A stretch of DNA of 64,000 nucleotides from Phyllobacteriaceae bacterium (GCA_024742765.1 JANSXT010000007.1:62001-126000); one strand, 5' to 3'; positions 7,747-17,049 are shown, counted from the first letter of the stretch. The notes: generated from the letters alone by a model not told the origin. A program made the numbers and translations.

Positions 7747-9675
7747 GGCACGCGCCTTGCCGACTGTGTCGAGCGCACGCCGCAGATGGGTGTCGCGATC
7801 ATAGACGTCGGCATGATAGTCGACGACGCCATCATCGTCCGGCCAGGCGGTGAAATAGCCCACATAGACCGGCACGGTTTCTTCGAGCTTTTCAACCTGC
7901 TCATAGCCGCCAAGCTGGGCGGCCACATGCTCCCTGCTCTTGCCCAGCACCGCCGCGGCCATCGCGCGCGGGTCTTCGAGCCGCACGCAGCCATGGCTGA
8001 AAGCACGATTGTCCCGCGCGAACAGGCCCTTGGACGGCGTGTCGTGCATGTAGATCGCGTGACTGTTGGGGAACATGATCTTCAGTTCGCCCAGCGCGTT
8101 GCGCGGCCCGGGCTTCTGCCGGACATTGTAGGGCACACTGCCGGAGAACTGGTACCAGTTGATCGATGACGAAGCGATCTGCCGGCCCGATGCGCTGGTC
8201 ACCACATAGCCGTTGCGGTCCAGATAGGACGGATCGCGCCGCAGCTTGGGCAACATCTCATTGACGATGATCGATTGCGGCACGCCCCAATAAGGATCGT
8301 AGACCACATGTTCGATCTCGTCATGGAAGAAATAGGTCTGGTTGGAGCGCTTGCCGACGACCGTGCGCATGGCCAGCTTGGTCTCGCCGTCCTCCATGTA
8401 GCGGACGCGATATTCGGGCTGGTTGATGACCACCTGGCGGCTTCCATACTCTTCGGGGTGCCACCGCAGCCGTTCGAGCGCCAGTTCGACGCGGCCGATC
8501 TTGGTGGCAAGGCTCTCGCCGTCCAGTTCGGCCACGGTGCGGGGGCCGACAATGCCGTCCGGCACCAGTTCGAGATCGCGTTGCACGTCACGCATCAGTT
8601 CGACCAATGCGCCGTCATAGAGCGTCGTGCCCGAATAGGCGTTGATGATTGCGGCATGTTTGTCGCGCGTTTCCGCCGACATTTTTTCGGCCGCCGCCGC
8701 CATAACCATGGGCAACGCGTCGGAAACGGCACCGGGACGCAGGAACGTGCCCTCGGGAATGACGATGGCGTCTTCGGTGCTGGTGCGCAGCGTGGCCAGT
8801 TCGTCCATCAGGCGCCGATAGTCCGGCTGGCGCGGGGTCAGGCTTTCAAGCCAAGCGGCCGGGTCGTCCGCCGTCATCAGCCCTGTCAGCGCCGCATCCG
8901 CGGTCAACCGGTCCTTGGAAAAATCGTGATAGCCCGACAGCTTGTTGGGATCGACCGCGCCATCCTTCATGTCCATGGCATAGCGCAGCGCGTGGGCGGT
9001 CAGCTCAAGCTCGAAGGCGATCAGGTCGCGATAGCGGGACGCCGGATCATCCGGCGACCAGCCCGCCGACGGCAGGTCGATCGCATAATGGGCCGCATCG
9101 AGCCCGTGCGCGGCGGCATTGTTGATCAGTTCGGCGACGGCCTGACCGCCAGCGTTGGGGTTCATGCCGCTGACCCAGACAAAGGCCGGGTTTTCCGCAT
9201 AGTGACGGCGCACCGCATCGGCAATCGACGGCTCGATGGCCAGGTTTTGGTCGGGCGCGAAGTCGAGGGCCTGGACGAACCGATCGTCTTCCAGGACCGG
9301 CAGCGGCGGCAGTCCCGTGCCGGCATTCTCGATGGCCCCTGTGGTTGTCACATCGGGGAGCAGCGAAAGCAAAGTGACCGTGGTGATCGCCGGCGCCGCA
9401 TAGGTGTAATATTGTGGCCCGGAAATCCGGCGGACCGACCGTTGCGCCGTGTTGCGTCGCGGTGCCGCCTGTCTTTGCCGGGTCGAGCGCCGAGGCGCGG
9501 CTTGCTGGCGAACCTGCGGGCGCGTTGCGCGCTGCCTTTGCTGCCGTTTAGCCCGGTTGAACAGCAATTCATGCAGTTGCACTTCCGATGCACCGGCCAT
9601 ATCGGGCGCTGCCGCCCATCCGGTGAAGACAACCGCGGATGCCAGCAGCATCCGTCCCAATCTTGATCGGACCAA
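7741..9675 (-). CDS. YcbB-type L,D-transpeptidase
   Basis: An exported cell-wall crosslinking enzyme of about 644 residues. After a signal peptide (MLLASAVVFTGWAAA region) comes an Arg/Gln/Ala-rich linker with imperfect repeats (QAAPRRST, then QAAPRRNT). An L,D-transpeptidase scaffold follows, then a peptidoglycan-binding-like segment (VQRDLELVPDGIVGPRT) and the YkuD catalytic core with SHGCVRL, Cys near residue 563, and an upstream His in HAIYMHDT. It should make 3-3 links in peptidoglycan in the periplasm. The TTG at 9675 is chosen because GGGAG lies 7 nt upstream and the next residues form a normal signal peptide; an upstream ATG at 9783 lacks support. Confidence 0.87.
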   Translation of the reverse strand: MVRSRLGRMLLASAVVFTGWAAAPDMAGASEVQLHELLFNRAKRQQRQRATRPQVRQQAAPRRSTRQRQAAPRRNTAQRSVRRISGPQYYTYAAPAITTVTLLSLLPDVTTTGAIENAGTGLPPLPVLEDDRFVQALDFAPDQNLAIEPSIADAVRRHYAENPAFVWVSGMNPNAGGQAVAELINNAAAHGLDAAHYAIDLPSAGWSPDDPASRYRDLIAFELELTAHALRYAMDMKDGAVDPNKLSGYHDFSKDRLTADAALTGLMTADDPAAWLESLTPRQPDYRRLMDELATLRTSTEDAIVIPEGTFLRPGAVSDALPMVMAAAAEKMSAETRDKHAAIINAYSGTTLYDGALVELMRDVQRDLELVPDGIVGPRTVAELDGESLATKIGRVELALERLRWHPEEYGSRQVVINQPEYRVRYMEDGETKLAMRTVVGKRSNQTYFFHDEIEHVVYDPYWGVPQSIIVNEMLPKLRRDPSYLDRNGYVVTSASGRQIASSSINWYQFSGSVPYNVRQKPGPRNALGELKIMFPNSHAIYMHDTPSKGLFARDNRAFSHGCVRLEDPRAMAAAVLGKSREHVAAQLGGYEQVEKLEETVPVYVGYFTAWPDDDGVVDYHADVYDRDTHLRRALDTVGKARAG

Positions 9676-9867
9676 TTTTTCACTCCCGATGATCTGCGCC
9701 CCTTGCCGGCAGCCTAGCCTTTTCGGACGGAGCCATAAACCCGGCACCTGTAAAGAATGCATCAACCAAGATGAAGAAACCATGAACGGCGGGCTTTGGC
9801 ACCATCAATGCCGGCGGCCCGCGCTTTCGCATTGCCGCCCGCCAAACGCCGCGCTAAGCCTTGCCCC

Positions 9868-12777
9868 ATGAAAAAAGGCGATCACCTGTTTCTGGTCGAC
9901 GGCTCGGCCTACATCTTCCGCGCTTTTCACGCCCTGCCGCCGCTGACGCGCAAATCCGACGGGCTGCCGGTGGGTGCCGTATCCGGCTTCTGCAACATGC
10001 TTTGGAAACTGCTTCAGGATGCGCGCGACACCGATGTCGGCGTCACGCCGACCCATTTTGCGGTGATTTTCGACTATTCGTCCAAGACGTTCCGCAACGA
10101 GCTTTATCCCGACTACAAGGCCAACCGGTCCGAACCGCCCGAGGATCTGGTGCCGCAGTTCGGCCTGATCCGCGAGGCGACGAAGGCCTTCAACCTGCCC
10201 TGCATCGAGATGGAGGGCTATGAGGCCGATGACATCATCGCCGCCTATTGCCGGATGGCCGAACAGGCCGGCGGCGAAGCGACGATCGTTTCTTCCGACA
10301 AGGATCTGATGCAGCTCGTCACCGATCACGTGTCAATGTACGACACGATGAAGGACCGGCAGATCGGCCGCGACGAGGTCTTCGAAAAGTTCGGCGTCGA
10401 TCCCGAAAAGATGATCGATCTTCAGGCGCTCGCCGGCGATTCCACCGACAACATTCCCGGCGTGCCTGGCATCGGCCCCAAGACGGCGGCGCAGCTGCTG
10501 GAAGACTATGGCGATCTGGACACGCTTCTGGAGCGCGCCTCCGAGATCAAGCAGAACAAGCGCCGCGAAAACCTCATCGAATTTGCCGACCAGGCGCGCC
10601 TGTCACGCCAACTGGTCACGCTGAAGACCGATACGCCCGTCGATATTCCGCTGGACGCGCTTGCGCTCGAAGCGCAGGACGGCCCCAAGCTGATCGCATT
10701 CCTGAAGGCGATGGAGTTCACGACGCTGACCCGCCGGGTGGCTGAAGCGACGGCGACCGAAATCGGCGAGATCGACGCGGCCGATGTGGAGGTTGAAGGC
10801 GGCGCCGAAGCGCGCGGCCCCGATCTCGATGCCGGCTCTGTACAAGAGGCTGCATCGGGCGATGGCGATGCCACGCCGCGCGCGCTGGCCGATGCGCGTG
10901 CCGCGGCTGCGGCATCCGGCAGCTTTGATGCCGACACCTATGTCTGCATCCGCGATCTGCAAACGCTCGATCAGTGGATCGACAAGGCGCGGGCGGCAGG
11001 CGTTGTCGCGTTCGACACCGAAACCGATTCGCTCGATGCCATGCAGGCCAATCTGGTGGGCTTCTCGCTCAGCCACGCCGAGGGCGAGGCGGCCTATGTC
11101 CCACTCACCCACCGCGAAGGCGAGGACGATCTGCTCGGCGAAGGCGGGCTCGTCGACGGCCAGGTGCCTCTCGATGAGGCGATCAGCCGGCTAAAGGTGT
11201 TGCTGGAGGACCCGTCAATTCTGGTCGTGGGCCAGAACATCAAATATGATCTCCAGATCATGGCGCGCCATAACGTGTCGGTTGCGTCCTTTGACGACAC
11301 GATGCTGATCTCCTATGTGCTTGATGGCGGCAACAACAGCCATCACGGCATGGACGCCCTGGCCGACCGCTGGCTCGGACACACGCCGATTGCCTACAAG
11401 GATGTCGCCGGAACCGGCAAGAAGGCGCTGACCTTCGACCGAGTCGCGATCGACGTGGCGACGCGCTATGCGGCCGAGGATGCCGACATCACGCTGCGGC
11501 TGTGGCGTGTGCTCAAGCCGCGTCTGGTCGCCGAAGGGCTGGTGTCGGTCTATGAACGGCTCGAACGGCCGCTTATTGCGGTTCTTGCGCGCATGGAACG
11601 GCGCGGCATTTCCGTCGACCGGCAAATATTGAGCCGGCTTTCGGGCGAATTCGCGCAAAAGGCCGCCGGCATCGAAGCCGAGATTTACGATCTGGCCGGC
11701 GAAAGTTTCAACATCGGATCTCCCAAGCAGCTCGGCGAGATTCTGTTCGGCAAGATGGGCCTGCCGGGCGGGTCGAAGACCAAGACCGGCCAATGGTCCA
11801 CATCCGCCCAGGTCCTTGAGGATCTGGCCGCCGAGGGCCATGAACTGCCGCGCCGGATCGTCGATTGGCGCCAGCTCACCAAGCTCAAATCGACCTATAC
11901 CGATGCGCTGCCCGGCTTCATCAATCCAGACACGGACCGCGTCCATACCTCCTATGCGCTGGCATCGACATCGACGGGGCGCCTCTCCTCGTCCGATCCG
12001 AACCTGCAGAACATCCCGATCCGCACCGCCGAGGGCCGGCGCATCCGCACCGCCTTCGTTGCGGAAAAGAGCCATCGGCTCGTGTCGGCCGACTACAGCC
12101 AGATCGAACTGCGCGTTCTTGCCCATATGGCCGATATCGGCCAGCTCAAACAGGCCTTCGCCGACGGTATGGACATTCACGCCATGACGGCATCGGAAAT
12201 GTTCGGCGTGCCGGTCGAGGGCATGCCGTCGGAGGTGCGCCGCCGCGCCAAGGCGATCAATTTCGGCATTATCTACGGCATCTCGGCGTTCGGCCTTGCC
12301 AATCAGCTCGGCATCGCCCGTTCGGAGGCTGGCGATTACATCAAGACCTATTTCGAGCGCTTTCCGGGCATTCGCGACTATATGGACGCGACCAAGGCAT
12401 TTGCCCGCGAACATGGCTATGTCGAGACGATCTTCGGCCGCCGCGCGCATTACCCCGATATCAAATCCTCCAACCCGCAAGTGCGGTCGTTCAATGAGCG
12501 CGCGGCGATCAACGCGCCGATCCAGGGGTCGGCCGCCGACATCATCCGCCGCGCCATGGTCCGGATCGAAGATGCTTTGTCGGCCGAAGACCTTGCCGCG
12601 CAGATGCTCCTCCAGGTGCATGACGAATTGATCTTTGAAGTGCCCGAGGACGAGGTGGACGAGACGATTGCCATCGTCCGCGACGTGATGGAGCAGGCGG
12701 CGATGCCGGCGGTGGCGATGAGCGTGCCGCTGCAGGTCGATGCCAATGCGGCCGAGAACTGGGACGAAGCGCATTGA
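9868..12777 (+). CDS. polA: DNA polymerase I
   Basis: A 969-residue repair and Okazaki-fragment polymerase. Order: a 5'-3' exonuclease domain with the helix-hairpin-helix DIPGVPGIGPKTA-like segment (about residues 1-300); an acidic linker; a 3'-5' proofreading exonuclease that looks intact (FDTETDSL near 382, NIKYDL, YAAEDADIT); and the polymerase domain with motif A DYSQIELR (near 742), motif B RRRAKAINFGIIYG and motif C VHDE (near 917). I start at the ATG at 9868, directly before the KKGDHLFLVDGSAYIFRA strand; an in-frame ATG 72 bp upstream adds residues not seen in the family. Confidence 0.97.
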   Translation: MKKGDHLFLVDGSAYIFRAFHALPPLTRKSDGLPVGAVSGFCNMLWKLLQDARDTDVGVTPTHFAVIFDYSSKTFRNELYPDYKANRSEPPEDLVPQFGLIREATKAFNLPCIEMEGYEADDIIAAYCRMAEQAGGEATIVSSDKDLMQLVTDHVSMYDTMKDRQIGRDEVFEKFGVDPEKMIDLQALAGDSTDNIPGVPGIGPKTAAQLLEDYGDLDTLLERASEIKQNKRRENLIEFADQARLSRQLVTLKTDTPVDIPLDALALEAQDGPKLIAFLKAMEFTTLTRRVAEATATEIGEIDAADVEVEGGAEARGPDLDAGSVQEAASGDGDATPRALADARAAAAASGSFDADTYVCIRDLQTLDQWIDKARAAGVVAFDTETDSLDAMQANLVGFSLSHAEGEAAYVPLTHREGEDDLLGEGGLVDGQVPLDEAISRLKVLLEDPSILVVGQNIKYDLQIMARHNVSVASFDDTMLISYVLDGGNNSHHGMDALADRWLGHTPIAYKDVAGTGKKALTFDRVAIDVATRYAAEDADITLRLWRVLKPRLVAEGLVSVYERLERPLIAVLARMERRGISVDRQILSRLSGEFAQKAAGIEAEIYDLAGESFNIGSPKQLGEILFGKMGLPGGSKTKTGQWSTSAQVLEDLAAEGHELPRRIVDWRQLTKLKSTYTDALPGFINPDTDRVHTSYALASTSTGRLSSSDPNLQNIPIRTAEGRRIRTAFVAEKSHRLVSADYSQIELRVLAHMADIGQLKQAFADGMDIHAMTASEMFGVPVEGMPSEVRRRAKAINFGIIYGISAFGLANQLGIARSEAGDYIKTYFERFPGIRDYMDATKAFAREHGYVETIFGRRAHYPDIKSSNPQVRSFNERAAINAPIQGSAADIIRRAMVRIEDALSAEDLAAQMLLQVHDELIFEVPEDEVDETIAIVRDVMEQAAMPAVAMSVPLQVDANAAENWDEAH

Positions 12778-12808
12778 TGGACATCCGGCGGATGCGAGCG
12801 CCAAACCG

Positions 12809-14458
12809 ATGAGTGAAAACGTCCGCAAATCGATTGCGCGCAGCGATCTTGAACGCCAGGCCTGGCCGGAATTGTCGGGCCATGCGCTGGAGGTGTTGCG
12901 CGCACACGGCACCGAACGTCAGGTTGCGGCGGGCGAAATCATCTGGGAGGTCGGTCAGCCCGATTATCCGCTGGCCCATCTGATCGACGCGGACATGAAC
13001 ATTGTCGATCGCGGGCGCGATGACAGCGTTGTGGTCACCATCACGGCGGGCAATTTCACCGGCGAGCTGGGTCTATTGATGGGCCAGCACACATTCTTTG
13101 CCGGTGTCATGGCGGGCCCGGGTCGCATTCTCACTGTTGACCCTGTCAAGCTGCGCCATCTGGTTGCCACGGTGCCCGAGGTCAGCGACATCGTGGTGTC
13201 GGCCTTTGCCGCCCGCCGCAAGCTTCTGATCGAATGGGCCGACGGAGCGCTGACGATCATCGGTGACGAGAACGAGCGAACCTGTCTGGGCCTGCGCGAA
13301 TATGCCAGCCGCAACCGCATCCCGTTCCGCTTCATCGAACATGCCGACAGTGCCGCGGTCGATGCTTTTGCAGCCGGCCGGCGTGACCTGCCGACACAAG
13401 GCACCGTCGCCGTCGTCCGTGGCGAGACAGTGCTGCACGACCCCAGTCCGCTGACGCTTGCCAAGGCGCTTGGTTATGAGCTTTTGCCCGATGTCGGCGA
13501 ACTATTCGATCTGGTCGTCGTCGGCGCCGGTCCGGGCGGCCTTGCGGCGGCGGTCTATGGCGCATCGGAGGGGCTCAAGACGCTGGCGATCGATGACACC
13601 GCGATCGGCGGGCAGGCCGGCACTTCCTCGCGCATCGAAAACTATCTCGGCTTTCCGACCGGCATTTCCGGCAGCGAACTGGCCTATCTGGGAGAAATCC
13701 AGGCGATCAAGTTCGGCGCCCGGGTCGCCGTGCCGCACAGGGCGGCCGGATTGCGCAAGGATGGCGATGTCTTCGAAGTCGCGCTGGAATCGGGCGAAGT
13801 CGTCCGAGCCCGCGCCGTGGTGATCGCGGCGGGCGCTCGCTATCGCAAGCTGCCCCTGTCGAACCTGACCGCCTATGAGGGGAACGGCGTCTACTATGCG
13901 GCAACCGAACTCGAGGCGCGTTACGCCAACGGCACCAATGCGGTGATCGTCGGCGGCGGCAATTCGGCCGGCCAGGCGGCCATGTTCCTGTCGCGCCATG
14001 CCGAGCACACCTACATCGTCGTGCGCCGCGCCGGCCTGTCGGAGACCATGTCGGACTATCTGTCGTCCCGCATCGACCGCGATCCGCGGATCACGCTCGT
14101 GACGACAAGCGAGGTCACCGCGTTGCGCGGCGAAGGCGGGCTGGCCGGCGTGACCCTGACGGACCGCCAATCGGGCGAGACACAGGACATTGCCTGCCGG
14201 GCGCTATACGTGATGGTCGGCGCCGAGCCCAACGCAGCCTGGGCCGGCGATCTCGTCAGGACTGACGAGAACGGCTTTGTGCTTACGGGCGCCGACGCCG
14301 ACAATCCGTCATCGCCCTTTGCCACCAGCGTGCCGGGTGTTTTCGCCGTCGGCGATATCCGGTCCGGGTCGGTCAAGCGGGTGGCGTCGTCTGTCGGCGA
14401 AGGTTCGGTCGTGGTCTCGGCGGTGCATGCCTGGCTGGCAAGCCAGTCCAACCAGTGA
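12809..14458 (+). CDS. Cyclic-nucleotide-binding domain fused to thioredoxin-reductase-like FAD oxidoreductase
   Basis: A 549-residue fusion. Residues about 20-130 form a CAP-type cyclic-nucleotide-binding fold (GEIIWEVGQPDYPLAHLID; GNFTGELGLLMGQ). Residues about 140-215 look like a degenerate thioredoxin/glutaredoxin-like domain. From about residue 230 comes a thioredoxin-reductase-like FAD domain (VVVGAGPGGLAAAVYGASEG) with an inserted NADPH domain (VIVGGGNSAGQAAMF). Where true thioredoxin reductases have a redox CxxC this protein has YYAATELEA, so it lacks the dithiol. Related fusions are known, but their substrate is unclear. It lies 31 bp after polA on the same strand. An ATG at 12740 inside polA is possible but adds 23 unrelated residues. 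Confidence 0.88.
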   Translation: MSENVRKSIARSDLERQAWPELSGHALEVLRAHGTERQVAAGEIIWEVGQPDYPLAHLIDADMNIVDRGRDDSVVVTITAGNFTGELGLLMGQHTFFAGVMAGPGRILTVDPVKLRHLVATVPEVSDIVVSAFAARRKLLIEWADGALTIIGDENERTCLGLREYASRNRIPFRFIEHADSAAVDAFAAGRRDLPTQGTVAVVRGETVLHDPSPLTLAKALGYELLPDVGELFDLVVVGAGPGGLAAAVYGASEGLKTLAIDDTAIGGQAGTSSRIENYLGFPTGISGSELAYLGEIQAIKFGARVAVPHRAAGLRKDGDVFEVALESGEVVRARAVVIAAGARYRKLPLSNLTAYEGNGVYYAATELEARYANGTNAVIVGGGNSAGQAAMFLSRHAEHTYIVVRRAGLSETMSDYLSSRIDRDPRITLVTTSEVTALRGEGGLAGVTLTDRQSGETQDIACRALYVMVGAEPNAAWAGDLVRTDENGFVLTGADADNPSSPFATSVPGVFAVGDIRSGSVKRVASSVGEGSVVVSAVHAWLASQSNQ

Positions 14459-14527
14459 CTTGCGGGCACCTGACGTTAAAAGCCGGCTAACAGGTCATCC
14501 AATTTGCCGGTTAATTATCCAGGTCGA

Positions 14528-15442
14528 TCAACACTCCAGCGCACCGCTTTCAAGCGCTTCATAACAGGCGAGCACGTGGTCGGCGACAGCGCGCGAGCAT
14601 TCGCCGGCATCATGGCGAACCCGCATGCGGCTTTGGTACGTGCCAAGGGTTGGCAGCCCCTGTTTCTCGCCCAGGCAAATCAGTGGCGCTCGCACGCAGG
14701 ATGCCGGCAGCGGCGCAACGGCGAGATCCGACATGAGCGCGGCTCGTTGCGCAGCCGTATGGGCGCTCATATAGGCGATCCGGAAATTGCGGCCGGCTTC
14801 GCCGAGCGCTTCAACGGCATTTGCGCGCCATGAACAGCCCTCTTCCCAGATCGAAACCGGCAATGGCTCGCGCTCCCATGCGCAGCCGCCTTTCACCCCG
14901 GCCCAGACAAGCTGCTCTTCGATCAAGACGACGCCGTCAGGCGGCAGCGCGCTCTCGGGCCGCGCCGTGTGGATGACGACATCGAGATCGCCGCGTTCGA
15001 AGCGGGGCAGCAATTGTTGCGTGTTCTCGATTACCACGTCGACAGACACGTTGGGATGGGTCTCGGCGAAGCGCGTCAGCACCTGTGGCAGAAGCCGTTC
15101 GCCATGATCATCGGCCGCGCCGAGCCGCACGGTGCCCGCCACATCGGGCATGATGAAGCGCGCCAGCATCTCGTTGGACAGCGCCAGGATCCGCCGCGCA
15201 TAGCCCACCAGCATCTCGCCTTCGGCGGTCAGCGAAACGGAACGTGAATCACGGTTGAAGACGACGGTGCCCAGCGTGTCTTCGAGCTTCTTCATCTGCA
15301 TCGAGACCGCCGAAGGGGTCCTGAACACCCGTTCGGCCGCCTTGGAGAAGCTGCGTGTCTCGGCGATGGCCAGAAAAGTCCGCAGGAGATCGATGTCCAC
15401 CGGCGGTTGAGGGTTTAACGGTTTCGTCTCGGGGATGTTCAT
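14528..15442 (-). CDS. LysR-family transcriptional regulator
   Basis: A 304-residue LTTR. The winged helix-turn-helix lies at about residues 16-75 (LLRTFLAIAETRSFSKAAERVFRTPSAVSMQMKKLEDTLG), followed by a periplasmic-binding-fold effector domain. It is divergent from a DUF1127 gene, and the 127-bp gap holds two overlapping dyads of LTTR form, so it likely controls that gene and itself. The serine-rich recognition helix and MQMKKLE resemble the LrhA-like subgroup. The effector is unknown. The protein ends in Glu-Cys with no tail beyond the usual length. Confidence 0.92.
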   Translation of the reverse strand: MNIPETKPLNPQPPVDIDLLRTFLAIAETRSFSKAAERVFRTPSAVSMQMKKLEDTLGTVVFNRDSRSVSLTAEGEMLVGYARRILALSNEMLARFIMPDVAGTVRLGAADDHGERLLPQVLTRFAETHPNVSVDVVIENTQQLLPRFERGDLDVVIHTARPESALPPDGVVLIEEQLVWAGVKGGCAWEREPLPVSIWEEGCSWRANAVEALGEAGRNFRIAYMSAHTAAQRAALMSDLAVAPLPASCVRAPLICLGEKQGLPTLGTYQSRMRVRHDAGECSRAVADHVLACYEALESGALEC

Positions 15443-15464
15443 GTCCGCACCATCATTCAGAAAA

Positions 15465-15498
15465 TTTGAACCTAAAAGTCAAATCGTTTCGTTTGATT
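15465..15498. promoter_or_regulatory. Two overlapping LysR-type dyads
   Basis: The first is TTTGA-N9-TCAAA at 15465-15483. The second is AATC-N9-GATT at 15482-15498 and contains a T-N11-A core (T15484, A15496), the classical LysR box. Their centres are 16 bp apart. They sit 23-57 bp upstream of the lysR start and 72-105 bp upstream of the DUF1127 start. The repeats are read directly; the LysR assignment follows from the divergent layout. Confidence 0.6.
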
Positions 15499-15569
15499 GA
15501 AGCATGGATCGGCGGCACTGTCCACCCGCTCCGGAAATACCGGATCGCCCGACCCGAAGGAGTGAACCG

Positions 15570-15872
15570 ATGACCGTATTCGACAATGATTTTGGCCGGC
15601 ACACCACCCATACGACCCCCGGTACGCTGGCGCGTCGCCTTGCAGACCGGGCACTGGCGTGGCTCGACCATCGCCGCGAGCAAGCCGCAGAACGGCGGCG
15701 CCATCGACTTGACCGCGAGGCTTACCGCGCCCTGCTGGGCAAGGAGGATTGGGTCTATGACGACATGGGCGTCACGCGGGCCGATGTCGAATGGGCGGCC
15801 AGGCTTCCCCTACACATGAACGCGGCGCGCGAACTCGACCGCCTGAGCAGCCGCAACCGGATGGGGCGTTGA
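15570..15872 (+). CDS. DUF1127-like small protein
   Basis: A 100-residue basic protein. The C-terminal half carries the DUF1127 pattern (helix with RRRHRLDREAYRALLGKEDW, then YDDMGVTRADVEWAARLPL) and extends with NAARELDRLSSRN, as in longer rhizobial variants. Small DUF1127 proteins in alphaproteobacteria have been linked to RNA turnover and stress or phosphate responses, but this one's role is unknown. The start at 15570 has GAAGGAG 7 nt upstream. It is divergent from a LysR gene and probably its target. Confidence 0.82.
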   Translation: MTVFDNDFGRHTTHTTPGTLARRLADRALAWLDHRREQAAERRRHRLDREAYRALLGKEDWVYDDMGVTRADVEWAARLPLHMNAARELDRLSSRNRMGR

Positions 15873-15896
15873 TCGGCCCGATCGACCAGCCCCGCG

Positions 15897-15929
15897 CCGT
15901 CCGACCTGCTCCCGGCTTGCCGGACGGCG
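15897..15929 (+). terminator. Hairpin downstream of DUF1127 gene
   Basis: GCCGTCCG (15897-15904) pairs perfectly with CGGACGGC (15922-15929). It lies 25 bp after the DUF1127 stop in a 130-bp gap with no gene. No T-run follows, so it may stabilise the 3' end or act with Rho. Confidence 0.4.
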
Positions 15930-16002
15930 CATTCCATCGACCGGGCCTGGTCACGGACAGGCTCCGTCCTTGTCGGCATCGCCAGTGACACGTTAGGGAT
16001 GC

Positions 16003-17049
16003 ATGTCCGCCCGCTTGACGGTAACCGCCCATGCCGCCCAACACCCTCCTGTGCCGATGAACCCGCCGCCGCGTCGTATCCTTCTACTAGGCGCCACTGG
16101 CACGATCGGCCGGGCAACGGCCCACGTGCTTGTCGATTGCGGCCATGAAGTGGTCTGTTTCGTCCGGCCTCGCCAAGCCGACGGCTCATCGATCGCCGCC
16201 AAAACCGGACTGCCAGAAGCCGCGATCATCCGCCAAGGTGACGTGACCAGGCCGCAATCGCTTGCTAGCGACGGATTTTGCGGAGAGCGGTTCGATGTAG
16301 TCGTCTCCTGCCTTGCATCGCGGACCGGTATCCCGGACGATGCCTGGGCGATCGATTACGACGCAAACCTCAACGCGCTGCAATTGGCCAAAAGCGCTGG
16401 CGTCTCCCATTTCATCCTTTTGTCGGCCATCTGCGTGCAAAAGCCGAAACTGGCCTTCCAGCATGCCAAGCTGGCCTTTGAAAATGCGCTGATCGCATCG
16501 GGGCTGACCTGGTCGATCGTCCGGCCCACCGCCTTCTTCAAGTCGCTCTCGGGCCAGATCGAACGGTTGCGGCAGGGCAAGCCCTTCCTCGTCTTCGGTG
16601 ATGGGGAACTCACCGCCTGCAAGCCGATCTCCGATGGTGACCTGGCCCGCTACATCGCCGAATGCATCGGCGATCCCGAACGGCACAACCACATATTGCC
16701 GATCGGCGGGCCGGGCGATGCCATCACGCCGCGCCAGCAGGGCGAGCATCTGTTCGCGCTTCTCGAAAAGCCGCCGAAGTTCCGGCACGTGCCGGTCGGG
16801 CTCCTGGATGCAATCATCGGGACGACGAGCATTGTGGGCCGGCTCTTTCCCAAACTGGCTGCCAAGGCCGAACTGGCCCGCATCGGCCGCTACTACGCCA
16901 CCGAATCGATGCTCGTCCTTGATCCCGCCACCGGGCGCTACGATGCCGAGGCGACACCGTCATTCGGAACCGAGACACTGTTCGATTTCTATGGCCGGCT
17001 GATCAGGGGCGAGGCCTCGGTCGATCGCGGTGACCACGCCGTGTTCTGA
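16003..17049 (+). CDS. bciA: Divinyl (proto)chlorophyllide 8-vinyl reductase, BciA/DVR type
   Basis: A 348-residue NADPH-binding protein that reduces the C8 vinyl group of divinyl chlorophyllide intermediates in (bacterio)chlorophyll synthesis. After the Rossmann loop ILLLGATGTIGRAT it follows plant and bacterial DVR closely: LLSAICVQKP near residue 142, SIVRPTAFFKSLSGQ near 170, CKPISDGDLARYI near 205, HILPIGGPGDAITPRQQGE near 225 and IGRYYATESMLVLDP near 295. The ATG at 16003 has AGGG 5 nt upstream; a Met at codon 19 lacks a ribosome site. No other pigment gene is in the window, so the gene is detached from any photosynthesis cluster. Confidence 0.9.
   Translation: MSARLTVTAHAAQHPPVPMNPPPRRILLLGATGTIGRATAHVLVDCGHEVVCFVRPRQADGSSIAAKTGLPEAAIIRQGDVTRPQSLASDGFCGERFDVVVSCLASRTGIPDDAWAIDYDANLNALQLAKSAGVSHFILLSAICVQKPKLAFQHAKLAFENALIASGLTWSIVRPTAFFKSLSGQIERLRQGKPFLVFGDGELTACKPISDGDLARYIAECIGDPERHNHILPIGGPGDAITPRQQGEHLFALLEKPPKFRHVPVGLLDAIIGTTSIVGRLFPKLAAKAELARIGRYYATESMLVLDPATGRYDAEATPSFGTETLFDFYGRLIRGEASVDRGDHAVF

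Noticed and set aside
9676-9783. ATG at 9783 as the L,D-transpeptidase start
   Set aside because: It would put about 36 extra residues before the signal peptide. The TTG at 9675 has a well-placed GGGAG and gives a normal export signal.
15971-15990. TGTC-N12-GACA upstream of bciA as a PpsR/CrtJ site
   Set aside because: The PpsR consensus is TGT-N12-ACA. Here TGT and ACA are 14 bases apart, so the spacing is wrong.
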